Positions 34,248 to 45,520 of a stretch of 64,000 nucleotides of DNA are shown one piece after another. Positions within the stretch are counted from its first letter, which is position 1, and each line of letters begins with the position of its first letter. The notes below the pieces were generated by a model. It was given only the letters and a program-made list of their open reading frames with translations. It made no database searches and was not told the DNA's origin. Position numbers and translations under genes: made by a program. Location: the NCBI GenBank assembly GCA_030685235.1, contig MU839119.1, positions 248,001 through 312,000 of the forward strand, written 5' to 3'. The DNA is from Copromyces sp. CBS 386.78 (Eukaryota > Ascomycota > Sordariomycetes > Sordariales > Sordariaceae).

Positions 34248-35363
34248 ATGGCACCCTCAGCCACGTACCCCATTATCACCACCCACTCGGGCGCCGACCT
34301 TGAAGCCATCTCGGACGCCGTCGACGAGATCAACGTCCTCAAGTTCAAAGCCGCCCAACAAGTCACCGAGATGCTCAACGATGACTCATCCTCCCCTTCA
34401 TCCCCCACCTTGTCCACAGCCGCCACCACCCCTTTTTTCACCGAGCAGCAAGACCAAGACCTCGGCGACTTCGACACCCCCTCGGCCTTCGACGCCACAA
34501 AAGACCACTCCCGCTTCAGACAATACACCACGGCCGAGTCGCGGGTGCTCAACTTCTACGCCGAACAACACGCCAAGCAAACCGTCTCTCACAACGTGGC
34601 CGCTCGCGCACGCTTCAACAGTCCCGACCGTAAAAGGCCGGAGATGACCATCTGGGAGGCCATCGAGTGCTTGAACTCGCTCATCGACGAGTCAGACCCC
34701 GATACCGAGCTGAGCCAGATCCAGCACTTGTTGCAATCTGCCGAAGCGATCAGACGCGATGGAAAGCCGCGGTGGATGCAGCTGGTGGGACTTGTTCACG
34801 ATCTGGGCAAGTTGATGCTTTTCTTTGAGTTGGCGACTGGACAATGGGATGTCGTTGGCGATAGCTTCCCCGTTGGATGTCGGTTCTCGGACAAGTGTAT
34901 CCTTGCCGAGTCGTTCGGCGCCAACCCCGACTCGGAGCATCCGGTTTACAGCACCGAGCACGGGATTTACACACCCGGATGTGGGATTGAGAATCTGATG
35001 ATGAGCTGGGGCCATGACGAGTATCTGTATCAGGTTGTGAAAGATCAGAGTCTGTTGCCACGGGAGGGGCTGGCCATGATCCGGTTCCATAGCTTTTATC
35101 CGTGGCATCGCGAGGAGGCGTACGAGTGGGCGATGAAGGAGGGAGATGAGGAGCTGAGGAGGGCGGTGAGGGCTTTTAACCCTTATGATCTGTACTCGAA
35201 GAGTGATGAGCCGGTTGATGTGGAGGCTGTTAAGGTGAGTCTTTCCCCTTCAACGAAGAAGAAGAAGAACATGGTAATGACAGAAGCTAACGATGAGAAT
35301 GTGCAGCCTTACTATACCGAGTTGATCAACGAGTTCTTCCCGCAGAAGGTCATCAAGTGGTAG
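34248..35363 (+). CDS. MIOX: myo-Inositol oxygenase
   Basis: Exons 34248..35234 and 35307..35363 encode 347 residues. The enzyme (EC 1.13.99.1) splits myo-inositol with O2 to D-glucuronate using a non-haem di-iron centre. All six metal ligands of the family are visible by motif: H160 (Q-H-L-L-Q-S-A-E), H184-D185 (L-V-H-D-L-G-K), H256 (S-W-G-H-D-E-Y), H281 (R-F-H-S-F-Y-P-W-H) and D314 (F-N-P-Y-D-L-Y). The protein ends P-Y-Y-T-E-L-I-N-E-F-F-P-Q-K-V-I-K-W. The ATG in CACAATGG is chosen over an in-frame ATG 42 codons upstream, because its context is better and the upstream stretch looks like leader. The 72-nt intron is in frame without stops and could be missed, but it has GTGAGT, GCTAAC and GTGCAG signals. 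The N-terminal 110 residues are a Ser/Thr/Asp-rich extension. Confidence 0.95.
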   Translation: MAPSATYPIITTHSGADLEAISDAVDEINVLKFKAAQQVTEMLNDDSSSPSSPTLSTAATTPFFTEQQDQDLGDFDTPSAFDATKDHSRFRQYTTAESRVLNFYAEQHAKQTVSHNVAARARFNSPDRKRPEMTIWEAIECLNSLIDESDPDTELSQIQHLLQSAEAIRRDGKPRWMQLVGLVHDLGKLMLFFELATGQWDVVGDSFPVGCRFSDKCILAESFGANPDSEHPVYSTEHGIYTPGCGIENLMMSWGHDEYLYQVVKDQSLLPREGLAMIRFHSFYPWHREEAYEWAMKEGDEELRRAVRAFNPYDLYSKSDEPVDVEAVKVSLSPSTKKKKNMVMTEANDENVQPYYTELINEFFPQKVIKW

Positions 35364-35606
35364 ACGAGCGATACCACGACCACACCACCACCGCCATCAT
35401 GGCACTTGCGACGATGTTGAAGAAGAAGAAGAAGCGGCACTTTGGCCCAAAAGCCGGCCTTTGGGCGACGGAGTAATGACACGAGTTGACGACTTTCGTT
35501 CAAACACGCAGATTTTGTCTTTTTTTCCCTTTTCCCTGGCTTGTTAATGTTCACGGCGTCATGGCGTCCGGCCACGGTGTTGTTAGACACGCACCTATCT
35601 GCGTTG

Positions 35607-35636
35607 CATTTCATTTCATTTCATTTCATTTCATTT
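35607..35636 (+). repeat. (CATTT)6 microsatellite
   Basis: Six perfect copies of CATTT in the 3' flank of MIOX. Confidence 0.95.
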
Positions 35637-37504
35637 CCCTTTTCCATTTACCACTTACATAGAATTAGAGTCTTGTTTTGTTTTCGCTGCCGTCGGAGTT
35701 GTGTATCACCGCATCCGTCTCCGTCAGGCACAGCGATGTTTTTCCTTCAGTTTAGCAGGACAAACTGTACAGACCTATCTGATTCGTCCCAGTCGGATCC
35801 TTACGTTGTCGCGACATAGGAAGGGAAGCAACTGATGAATAGAATCGAGCGTTGAGTTGTCAAGTACTGCTACCCTATCGCAAGCCGCCCTGTTGCAAGC
35901 TGCCTTGGTCAATCTTTCTTGTGAATAATGATGGTGAACACCCTTGTGTGGTTCTCGCCATTGCCTAGGTAGGTAACAATAGCCAAACGTTATGCCTTGC
36001 GCCCTTATCCCGTTCCCTAGAAGAACTCTCCCGATGTGGTGGCCTCCAGATGCTTGCTCATGGCCAAGGCAATACAATGTTCGGGAATTCATCCGCTTCC
36101 CCGCAGCCAATGTTGACTGCAACTGTTTTGCCCCAACGAAGCGACCGCGTGTGTTCGTGTCCAATCCTGCTCATTCCGCGATCTGCCCTGTCCTCGACTA
36201 GCAGCTCCCCCATCAGAAACCAAGAGTCAGACATTGGGCACTCGCTCAGCTGTCTGAACGGGACCGACGCCCTGTTTTGGGATGCGAAGGTCTCTGTCAG
36301 CCTGTCTCGCTGAGTAAGGTATGGGCAACTTTTCCACCAGGCACCAAGGTGACGCCAGATGTCTCGGATACGGAAGCCAGTGTCAGTCAGTGGCACATCG
36401 CACCCTACACCTGTGCCACGCTCGTCGGCTTGAATCGGCACTCAACGCTCCTTTTAAGGTCAACTGGACACAGTCGGGGCGATTTCCAGTCAAGTCGAGT
36501 CTGGTAATCCTTAAGGGGGCGAACTCGGAGTTGAAGCAGAGGGGCTAATGCAGGAACAATGCACGAGGAAACACTGGTGCAGGAGGGGTCAGTGGGTGGG
36601 AGTGCAGACGATCAGACCACAAGCCCCGATAGATCCAACTAGGCTGGCTGCCACCGTCTTCGAAGACGGTGCTTCCGACCTCGGCTTGTAGATTGTGAGA
36701 CTGAAGTGGCCACCTTCGCGTTTGATTTTCCTGTCCCATTTTTTCCGTATCCAGAAGCAGAGGAAAGCATCTCCGCCTGCCGCCCCTCCTGCTTGTTCGT
36801 GTGTCCGTGTATCCTTGTGTCTGCGCTTTCTGTTACCGCACGACGAGTGGCTAGTGGAAACTCGGCCTATTTCCTCCTCCGGTTCCGGTTTTGTTCCTAT
36901 CACGACAAGGGCTACCGTCGACAAGGACATCGTTTATCCATCATTGGCTTCGTCAAGGGAGATTTTCAGGTAAACTCGTTTCGAATGATCGGTTCGTGTG
37001 TTGTTGTCGCTAGAGTTATCGATGCGAGTAGGGGGTGAATGCTAGATTGGACGAAGTGGGAGTCGCTACTAGAGGTTAATGGTGCGGAACCAAATGCGAG
37101 AGATGAATGGGAGGGCGTCTCGTCGTGCTTTTGGTAGTTGAATGCAAGGCTGGGGAGTTTGCGCTTGGGTAGACGCCCGACTGTTCGTGGAGAGGCGGAA
37201 GATCGACGCTAGAGGTATGTATCTATCCTCGGATAATCGGATTGGGCTAGTAGCCATAAATAAAGAAGGAAGCGGATGCGAAAACGAGCACAGGGTCAAA
37301 GACGGTAGTCGGTAGCAATTAAGAAAGTTCGTAGGATAGTTCTAATGAGCAGTCTCATAGTCAGTATCTCGGTAGCAACGTTGAAGTAGATACGAAGAAT
37401 TGCGATGTTACAAAAACACACCGTGGGACGGGAGCTGAGCATACCGGGAGGGCATTTCCGGATCATGATGCTGTCAGAAGACCAAGAAAACCTGACGAGA
37501 AGTT

Positions 37505-37506
<2 letters not shown>

Positions 37507-37548
<42 letters not shown>
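37507..37548 (+). repeat. Homopolymer run of 42 A
   Basis: Uninterrupted A run followed by five G. It could be the tail of an old retroposed copy, but no target duplication or body was recognised. Its length may also be uncertain in assembly. Confidence 0.9.
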
Positions 37549-37551
<3 letters not shown>

Positions 37552-38740
37552 GGCAAAAAAAGATGCCAGGTTTCCTATGCGCGGTATCGAAGGGCGACCA
37601 AACCCCGTCCTGCGGCAGTACTAACTGAATGCTGTGCCCGATATGGCAATCCTAGATGCTGAGCTTTCTAGAGATGTTCAAGACTCCTGCTCACAAGAGA
37701 CGTGTGGTCTCCCCTGAGGGCAGGTCCTTGGTAGCTTGTTCCAGAGCCATGAAAACCACAAGGTACCATGACGATGTACTGGGGCGTCCCCTTTCCTTTC
37801 GCCATATATGTAGGCTTGCAGAAACCATGCCGAGCGTGCACCTGAAAAACCCCGAAGATTTTTTCCAACCAGAGCCCGACATAGGGTTCGAACTCGTGTG
37901 GCCGAGACAGAGGTTGTCCAGTCGAGGCAAGTTGGCAGCACTACCAACTACGCCACGTCTCCTTTGGAAGAAGCAGTGCTGGTACCAATGTCCGGCAAAG
38001 AGGTAAGGAAAAGGTTCTTATCTAGCGCTTGTTTTTTGTTGGCTTGTTGGACCTTGGACGGTAACAAAACGATGATGGGGATTACAGACCTTGGAAAACA
38101 CATTGGCTAGAGTCTTTTTGGGGATTGTTCCCGTCAGGAAATGCCGAAACTTGAATTATTGATGTCGTGCAAAGAGGAGTGGCTGTGGGAGACGAGGAGG
38201 TCACTCGCGAATTAGGGGCCAAACAATGACAGCGTGATTCTAGAGGTTGGAGGTGAAGGAAGCCAGATTATAGTAGATAAGGTAGCTCTATGGCACCAAT
38301 AAAACAGTCCAACTTGTCGTCACCCACCGAGCTGCTCTTCCCGATGCTCATGACTGCGGCTTCCCTTCGAGGTGAAGTCAAGTGAATGCCGAGGTACGTA
38401 CCTGATAATGTGGCTCGTGCTCACCAGTAGTCACGTGATGACGTCCAACCCCGCAGGAGAGCGACGCCAAGCGGGTCCCAGATGCCGGCGGCATTCCACT
38501 TTCAACAACAAGCCAACATGATCACCAATGTCTCATGACAACATTCACGGCCTCAAAATACACGCATCGCGACCTACCCCATCCTCTTTGAGGGTCCTTG
38601 GTTACGAATGCTCATTGTTCTGGAATTCAAACTCAGCAAAAGACGATAAATAGACCTCCCCCTTCGACCAATACTTGTACCATCACCAGACTTCAATGAC
38701 AACATAAGTAGTCTAGACGGCATCAGACATCATCGCCAAA

Positions 38741-39958
38741 ATGGACTCTCTAAACCGCCCCATGCCGCCCATCCACCACCTCTCCCTCAAGCTCATTCTC
38801 ATCCCGCCCATCCTCTTGGCCATGGCGACAGCCCTCAGTCTCTTCACCCACTCCGACACCAACTTGTACATGCTCTACTCGCAATGTCACTCCCACGCCC
38901 GCATCGACTGGCTCTCTCGCATCCCCCTCGTTGGCCCTCTTGCCTGCTTCCTCGTCTCCTTCTTCCAGGAAGCCCTCCTCTCGCCTGTCCGATCAAAAGG
39001 CATCATGTCGGTCGTCCTCAGCTACGTCGCCGGTCTGCTCACCATCACCACGGTCGAGGGCTCGCGTCTCTGCAACAAATCCGCCTTCCTGCTCGCCTTC
39101 CCCACCGCGACCTGGCTTGTCTTCGACCTCGTCGGTGGCGCCCTAGTCTGGGAACTCGTCATCATCCCCGCCTTCTTCCACCGCGCCAAGGTCGTCATCC
39201 AAGCCCGTCGCCAGGGTACTACCACCACCTCCGACGGTGAAGCAGCCGCCGAACCCGAGCTCGTCCTCGGTGACCCGCGCCATTTGTCCACCCTCGCCGA
39301 GTCGCTTTCCATCCCCGTGTCGATCGCCATCGGCTACATCCTCCCGTCTCTGCTCATCCTCCTCCTACCCTCCGACAAGACCGCCGTTCCCGTCTTCCTC
39401 TGGCTGCTCTTCCCCGTCTGGGTATCCCTCCTCCACCAGGGCGTGCGCACCGCGCTCCTCCAGGTGTTCAAGGGCCACCCCAACTGGCCGAGGCCTTTCC
39501 ATTTGGAATCTTCCCTCTTGCCGCTGGTGACCACGTACGCTGCGCCCATGCTCTTGTCGCTGGCGTCGCACATCTATCTGATTGTCACACTCTTCACCCA
39601 CCCGCGAGACGACCGACAGGAGATGACACTCGCCACAACGCGGTTCATCACGGTCAACATGGTCTACGTCGGCCTGACGGTGTTGTACTGGGCTTTCATC
39701 GAGGCTGGATGGCAGACTGCGCTGGTGATGCTGGTGGTCACGGTGCTGGCAGGTCCCGGTGCGGGTGTTTGTGTGGGCTGGGTCTGGAGGGAGAGTGCGG
39801 TCGGGGTCGATTGGATTGGACGGAGGCTCGGATGGAGGGGAAGTGTTATTGCCGTTGCCGTGGGCGGAACCGGCTCGAGGAGGGGTAGCCGTGATCGGGG
39901 AGAGGAGGGCCGCGAAGGGGGCAATGCGCCGTCGGAGGAGACGCCGCTTTTGCGGTAA
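38741..39958 (+). CDS. Multipass integral membrane protein, unknown function
   Basis: A single exon of 405 residues with a good start context (CAAAATGG). About eight or nine hydrophobic segments can be seen, at roughly residues 15-35, 62-80, 90-108, 118-150, 190-210, 215-235, 255-285, 305-325 and 330-350. A polar loop rich in Thr, Glu and Ala lies near residue 160-180, and the tail is basic and Gly/Glu-rich, ending E-E-T-P-L-L-R, which resembles a dileucine-type sorting signal. Motifs such as E-G-S-R-L-C-N and D-L-V-G-G-A-L-V-W-E-L may be family-conserved, but no named family was recognised. No secondary-metabolite cluster surrounds it. Confidence 0.8.
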   Translation: MDSLNRPMPPIHHLSLKLILIPPILLAMATALSLFTHSDTNLYMLYSQCHSHARIDWLSRIPLVGPLACFLVSFFQEALLSPVRSKGIMSVVLSYVAGLLTITTVEGSRLCNKSAFLLAFPTATWLVFDLVGGALVWELVIIPAFFHRAKVVIQARRQGTTTTSDGEAAAEPELVLGDPRHLSTLAESLSIPVSIAIGYILPSLLILLLPSDKTAVPVFLWLLFPVWVSLLHQGVRTALLQVFKGHPNWPRPFHLESSLLPLVTTYAAPMLLSLASHIYLIVTLFTHPRDDRQEMTLATTRFITVNMVYVGLTVLYWAFIEAGWQTALVMLVVTVLAGPGAGVCVGWVWRESAVGVDWIGRRLGWRGSVIAVAVGGTGSRRGSRDRGEEGREGGNAPSEETPLLR

Positions 39959-41009
39959 AAGAAATGGGTTACGTGAGACTGGCTTTCGTCTTGCATTTCG
40001 TTGGCGTGGTGGTGGTGGTAGGGGTGGTGTTGCATGTTTAATGTTGTGAATCATTTCTTTTTCGTCGTTTCCTTGCCTCCGTCCTGTTGCATTTCCTGTT
40101 TCGTTGTTTGTTGCTTCTTGATTATATCCACACACTTTGTTTGTTTCAATCGATACCACTTTGCTCGCGATCACGTCTGCAGTCAATCAAACTATCAACT
40201 ACCTCTATATAGTTTGAACCACCTCACTCTTTCACATCTCTGATTCCAAATTTCATGCACCAAAACTCCTTTCGCCTGTGCGTCCTCGAAGATAGCTTGA
40301 CACAGTGGAAAGGCGACGACAGAAAACGAGCACGGCATTGAAGCGATAAGGGAAGAGGAGAAATGGACACCACAGCCGACGGACACTTGGTGGGAGTGCC
40401 AGTGAATGGAAAGCCGAGTGAATGGGCAGGGCACGGACCTCCAACACGACACCATGGGGATGGCGAGCCTTCAACATCTCACTTCGGAAATCACTTCTTC
40501 AGCATGTCTGGAGGACGTTTATCAGCCGGCCTTCCTTTTCCTGCATCATTTACCCAAGTCTGTGTCCAGGTGCCGAATCTTCCATTTAAGGCGCATCCGG
40601 TGAAGGTGTTTGTACGTCCCCACGAGCTCCTGCCTCGACAGAGCGGCCAAAGTTCGTGTCAGCCAACATGGACATTCTGAGAGGAATCTGATCTCAACAC
40701 CAAGCCCACCCACATTCCCCCCTCGCACGGTGGCAACAATTGCTTCAAGGCGCACAACTTTGGAAATTCGTGGTGGGGCCACAATCCCACCATAAATTCC
40801 TGCCACCAGTGCTCAAATTCGTCCTCCTTCGTTCTTCTCTTCTCGTCGTCCGAGGTCATCATCAACCCAACCTTCGCCAACAACCACAATTCAGCAATTG
40901 GCTTTTCCCACCCGTTTGCGCACACTTTCCGCCTTGTCGTTCTGAGCATCAATTTGGATTCACCATCTGATAACAGACCAACTGTCTTCATCTGACGGAC
41001 CTGCAAACA
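39959..41009. promoter_or_regulatory. Region between the membrane-protein gene and gene D
   Basis: About 1 kb holding the 3' UTR of the membrane-protein gene and the upstream region of D. A stretch near 40418-40449 resembles sequence upstream of gene A (about 4922-4957). No coding region is supported. Confidence 0.45.
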
Positions 41010-43426
41010 ATGGCGCCATCACAGATGAACGTCGAATACGATCGCATCAAAGGCGGTAGCGGCCGGAGATACGCCAATTTCCAATGTACGTCGCCGTCAT
41101 TTACTTGCTCTCACCGCCAATTGAAACAACAAATAAGGCTCACACTTTGTCATCTCTACAACAGACGAGAACAAACGGCCCCTTGCTGGCTTCGGTGGTC
41201 TATATCCCGAGGGCTACGCTCCCAAGGCTGACCTTGAAAAACGCTGGCCCTGCCCCATCGTATGCTGCGACAAGGCGTTCAAGCAGCGCAGAGAATTGGG
41301 CGAACACTTTTCCGTAAGTGCCTCAGTTCTTCCTCACCTTGTCCTTCTCCCGACACCTCCCCATTGCTAACTCCGTCTTTTCTTTGTTCCAGACGGCGCA
41401 CAGAGGCGCAGCTCTCCACGACCTGCGCAACGGCCAATTCACCCTTATCCGCGACGAAGGCAACAAACCTCCATGCGTCCGCTCGAGGAGCAACAAGCCG
41501 CCATCTCCAATCCTTCCCCCTCTTCCTCCAGGCAGCCCCGCCTCATCGGCTTTGCGTTCGTCCTCGGTCGAGCGTGGATCTACGCCCGGTGACTACATCA
41601 AAAGAGAGCATTCAATTTCCTACGAGGATGGCCAAAAACCCGACTTCGTTATTCTCGACTCCGAGGATGACGAGCACACGTCCAGCACTCAGGACGTGGG
41701 CGAGGTAGTGGATGAGGAGGGAGAGGAGGAAGAGTATAGCGATGAGGATCTGGACAATGTCTTCAGCGATGGCGCTGGCCCGGACAAGGAGAGTGTCACC
41801 AGCGTCAGTGACGAAGAGGAGGACGACGCCGTCCAAACCCCCGATCGCAACGAATCCGCCAACGAGAATCTCGAAAGCGGCCAATACTATGACTACGCCG
41901 CCTCCCCCGTCTGGCGCTATATTAACAAGTTCACGCCAATCCGCATCCCTGTTCCTCAAGATACCTGCTTGCGCGAGCTCCTCACGCTCCCACTCGTCCG
42001 TGAGTTTTCCCGTTCCTGGCGTGTGCGTCTCGGCAAGCCCCGCTTCGCTACAGATTCGTTCAATCTGAAGATGATGACTGCAGCGGCCATCTTCCTCATC
42101 GGCGAGGACATGGACGTTCAGGCCTGTACCGCATTCGGCTGCCTCAACAGACACCCCTTAAACATCGCACAGGCCTTGACAGACTTTGCGACAGACAGCG
42201 ATGTCGTTCACGGAATGCTGGCCTTTCCGCGCTGCGTCGTCCCTCCGGCGGACTTTTTGGAGAGGTCGGCGACGCTAAAAGAGAGGCTGAACGGTATTAC
42301 TTGCTGCAATGCATACTACTACCTCGGAAAAAAGCCGGAGCCCAAGTTGATCTACGTCGCTGGTTATCCGCTGCCGTACCCGATCACCCCCGAGAATCCT
42401 CCCCGTGCTGCGCCGGCACCGGCCCGCAAGGATCATGTCGCCTCTCCCACGTCCGGCCAACCCCAGCAGGGCAGCCCTTATAATGGTCAATCCAGCCCGC
42501 TCAAGGCACGATCGACATCCGAGTCGCTGAAGCGCAAGACCTCTCCCTGCGCCGCACCCGACGATTATGCCTACGACTACCGCCTGTCAACCGACCCCGG
42601 AACGCCCGCCAAATGGGAATCCATGACCGGTGTCCTGCACCAGCGCGAGTGCTTTGCAGAGCCGGCTGTCGCGTACAGCCCTGAATACGTTCGTGTTCAC
42701 ACCAGCCTAAACAAGCGAATCAAGCTCTTCTCTTCTCCTTCCAGCAGCGGCAGCGGAAGCAGTCCCCTCGCAGACTTCCGCGTCATCAGCCTCGAGAATC
42801 AGCACAACCCCGTCCATACCGATAATCCCAAAACCAAGTCGAAGGCAGCGCAAGCCGTCAGCTTGCCTGTGAGCAAGTCAAGGTCCTACGTCTGTTCCGT
42901 GGCCAGCGGTGGTCCGGTCCGCGTCTACTTGGACAAGGGCAAAGGAGGAGGTCAGGAAAGGCCTTTTGACATCATGGAGGGCGGTGTTTGGGTTGTTGAG
43001 AAGGGTTGGGCATGCAGCATGGAGGCCGCTGTCGGTGCTGTTGTTGATGCCGGCGATGTCGCAATGGAGGACAAAAGGCATGTGACCGCCAGTGTGCATG
43101 TTACCGCCAGTGTGCATGTTACCGGGGTTTTTTCTTCTCCGGTGGCCGGCAAGACGGAGAAGGACATGGATGCCCTTGAGGTCAAGTCCAACAAGAACAA
43201 GCAGGAGGCCGCCGCAATCAAGAGGGAGGTCAAGAAGGCCAACAAGGAGATCAAGGAGAAGAAGAAACAGGAGAAGGAGGAGCGAAAGAGGGAGAAGGAG
43301 GCAAAGAGGCAGGCAAAGGAGGAGAAGAGGAGGGAGAAGGAGGTCAAAAGGGAGAAGAAGCAAGTGAAGAACGAGAAGAAAGAGAAGAAAGAGAAGAAAG
43401 AGAAGGAGAAGGCGAAGCAAGACTAA
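41010..43426 (+). CDS. Family member D: C2H2 finger / CCN domain / beta-rich domain / Lys-Glu tail
   Basis: Exons 41010..41085, 41165..41313 and 41393..43426 encode 752 residues. Exon 1 is short and ends R-R-Y-A-N-F. Exon 2 has G-G-L-Y-P-E-G-Y and the finger W-P-C55-x4-C60-x12-H73; exon 3 starts T-A-H, giving H78, then R-G-A-A-L-H-D. An acidic linker contains F-V-I-L-D-S-E-D-D-E, a SUMO-interaction-like motif, just after I-K-R-E, a sumoylation consensus. The central domain runs from V-W-R-Y-I-N-K-F-T-P through F-P-R-C-V to C-C-N-A-Y-Y-Y. A beta-rich region (around residues 595-650) corresponds to the A/B C-terminal domain. It is followed by a 90-residue Lys/Glu coiled tail not seen in the others. 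Donors GTACGT and GTAAGT; acceptors ACAG and CCAG. Confidence 0.85.
43089..43124 (+). repeat. Short tandem duplication in gene D
   Basis: An 18-nt unit encoding V-T-A-S-V-H occurs in two consecutive copies in frame, with a third partial copy, just after the beta-rich domain. Confidence 0.7.
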
Positions 43427-44013
43427 GGTAGACGTTAACTGCCCTTTGTTGTGGCCATGGATGATGTCACGGTCTGCGGCTTGGGATGGTGATGATTTTG
43501 TTTGACCTTCACGGTCTACGAAGGGAAGATTGTCAAGGCAAAGGAAAGCACCAGTGTGCTTGAAGGATCGCTTCATGTTTCGGAGCCGAGGCACGAAGTG
43601 TCATGGGTATCATGTTATGTGCAAGAGGCGGATTACCGAGCGACTTGGGTGCTTTCATGGGACTGTGTGCTGGAGGAAAGAGATAATTTGCCTTGTGGCT
43701 TTTTTCAGTGAGCGAGCGTTGATTCTTTCTGCTTTTTATTGGCTTCGAGCATTTGAGGAAGAGAAGGCGACATCTAGTGATGTCTAGAAGGTAGCATAGC
43801 GATAGACCAAGCCTAAGGTACCTTAGTCATGGCTGATACACTTTTTTCTTGTGATTTTCGAAAGCCCGAGTGGGTGTCGCATTTCTTTCTTTGCATTTGA
43901 TGATACCCGTCCTCCTGTCTTCCACTCTCTTTCTTCGCGCGTTGGCTTCGAACAGAAACACTTTGGAGGAGTAGTTGATGGTTCGTTTGTTTCAAAACAT
44001 ATTCATTACATTA
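43427..44013. other. 3' region of gene D
   Basis: Downstream sequence up to the inverted-repeat cluster; no feature was recognised. Confidence 0.45.
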
Positions 44014-44039
44014 GAGCTTAACTTCCCGCACCGCCCCTA

Positions 44040-44501
44040 CTCGTCTGGGCTCAAATCGCCTCACAGACCAATGGCGCAGCCATTGGTCTGGCAGTATTAA
44101 TCGCAAAATACAATCAATTCGCAAAAAAAAAGGGTACATATAACCCCCACAAAATTAATTAGTAAAGCAATTTCGTCCAATTTACGTACATATGCGTTCT
44201 ATATGCTACCCCCTCACTTAAAGGGGTGTTAAGCCATAGTAGCTGAATTACTGTAACTATGTAAGTAGGGGAGAGATAAATAAATAGGATGATATGATAT
44301 TCTGATATGCAATTTACAATATTTGGGGTTGGGTATGCATATACGAGAAATATGCTGTGCAAATGAGCTACCTCGATTTACTAGTAAAAAGGTGTGCGGG
44401 GGAGGTACCCCAATTTTTGCGAATTGATTGTATTTTGCAATTAATACTACCAGACCAATGGCGCAGCCATTAGTCTGTGAGGCGATTTGAGCCCAGACGA
44501 G
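44040..44501. mobile_element. MITE 1 of the cluster, about 90-bp inverted repeats with internal hairpins
   Basis: The ends, starting CTCGTCTGGGCTCAAATCGC, are reverse complements over about 90 bp and are flanked by TA (44038-44039 and 44502-44503). Inside each arm is a smaller palindrome, CCAATGGC-GCA-GCCATTGG (one mismatch in the right arm). The 280-bp centre has no coding capacity. Confidence 0.8.
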
Positions 44502-44503
44502 TA

Positions 44504-44768
44504 CCGCTTTTTTTCATTCAAACCGGATTTGATAAACTGCGTGGCTAAACAAGAGGGTTTTACTGGCGTACTGGCACGGGGAGCTCGGCTGGCATGGTCA
44601 CCTGCAGCTGATCTGCAGCTGGCTGGCACGGCTGATGGGGTGTAAAAATGGGTAAAATAGGGTTGCTGGTCCGGCTATACTATGATAAGTTTAGCGGGGC
44701 AGTGGCTCCACCAGATGTGCTAAACTGCTTGTGTGGTAGTCAAATCCGGTTTGAATGAAAAAAAGCGG
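44504..44768. mobile_element. MITE 2 of the cluster, about 30-bp inverted repeats
   Basis: A 265-bp element with ends CCGCTTTTTTTCATTCAAAC..., reversed at the right end and flanked by TA (44502-44503 and 44769-44770). It directly abuts MITE 1 and MITE 3, sharing the TA with each. Confidence 0.8.
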
Positions 44769-44770
44769 TA

Positions 44771-45217
44771 ATGTCCTCGCGCACCCTTTTTTAACTTGAT
44801 GCACCGCACTTACTCCACCCGACAGCTGAATGACAGCTGACATGTAAAGCACCCCGTTTTGTATGGTAAAATCAATCCGTAAAATGTTTTAAACATTCAG
44901 CCACTGGCAATTTCGCATGCAATATTTTCTCGCACAATCAAGGCTACATTTTAGTACAATACAACCCCAAATCCCAACCCAAACAAACCCCCCCCCCCCC
45001 AAACCGACCGCGCTCAATCGAATAGGTAGGTAATCAACAGTAGGGTTCCCCTGCTTGCGCATCTGGCGCACTGCGATTGATCTGGTATACCGCGGTTGAC
45101 TTGGCGTACCGCTATACTCGAAACATTGAAAATACTGAAATTTCTATGTGAAAACGATTGAAAACTATGTCAGCTGTCATGGTGGTGCATCAAGTCAAAA
45201 AGGGTGCGCGAGGACAT
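44771..45217. mobile_element. MITE 3 of the cluster, about 75-bp inverted repeats
   Basis: A 447-bp element with ends ATGTCCTCGCGCACCCTTTT..., reversed at the right and flanked by TA (44769-44770 and 45218-45219). The arms have more mismatches than those of MITE 1. A run of 13 C lies in the centre (44988-45000). Confidence 0.78.
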
Positions 45218-45520
45218 TAGGGACGGTGCGGGAAGTCAAGCTCTTACATTAACTCTACCTATGTACTACACTTATACAACTCATAAACAGGCAACAATGG
45301 CCCCAAGACGAAAAACAAGGACTAATTCACGCCTGCCCTGCTCGCGCTTTACCAACATGAAGTCGGTCCAAGAAAGGGCTAGCAAAACGCCGAAACACCC
45401 ATACCCTAAACGACCGCTTGATGCATTTTCCACCCTCAATGAGAAATGCCAGTATTCCTGAAAGCCTACTTCCACCAATCAGATGCATCGAACATGTCCC
45501 CAACAACCTGTTTTAGGCTT

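Larger units (their letters stand above)
35364..38740. other. Long intergenic region with simple repeats
   Basis: About 3.4 kb between MIOX and the membrane-protein gene. It contains a (CATTT)6 microsatellite and a 42-base A run. No gene or RNA was supported. Confidence 0.45.
44014..45243. repeat. Outer split palindrome enclosing three MITEs
   Basis: Bases 44014-44039 and 45218-45243 are reverse complements with a few mismatches and would join as ...CCCTAGGG..., a palindrome of about 50 bp centred on TA. All sequence between the halves is made up of three abutting inverted-repeat elements, each bounded by TA. This reads as successive insertions into the TA at the tip of a palindromic target. 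Confidence 0.7.

Noticed and set aside
37860..37980. tRNA-like sequence on the minus strand with A-box and B-box words (TGGCGTAGTTGG, GAGTTCGAACC)
   Set aside because: The acceptor stem does not pair and no proper anticodon or T stem could be drawn, so it is at most a degenerate tRNA-derived sequence.
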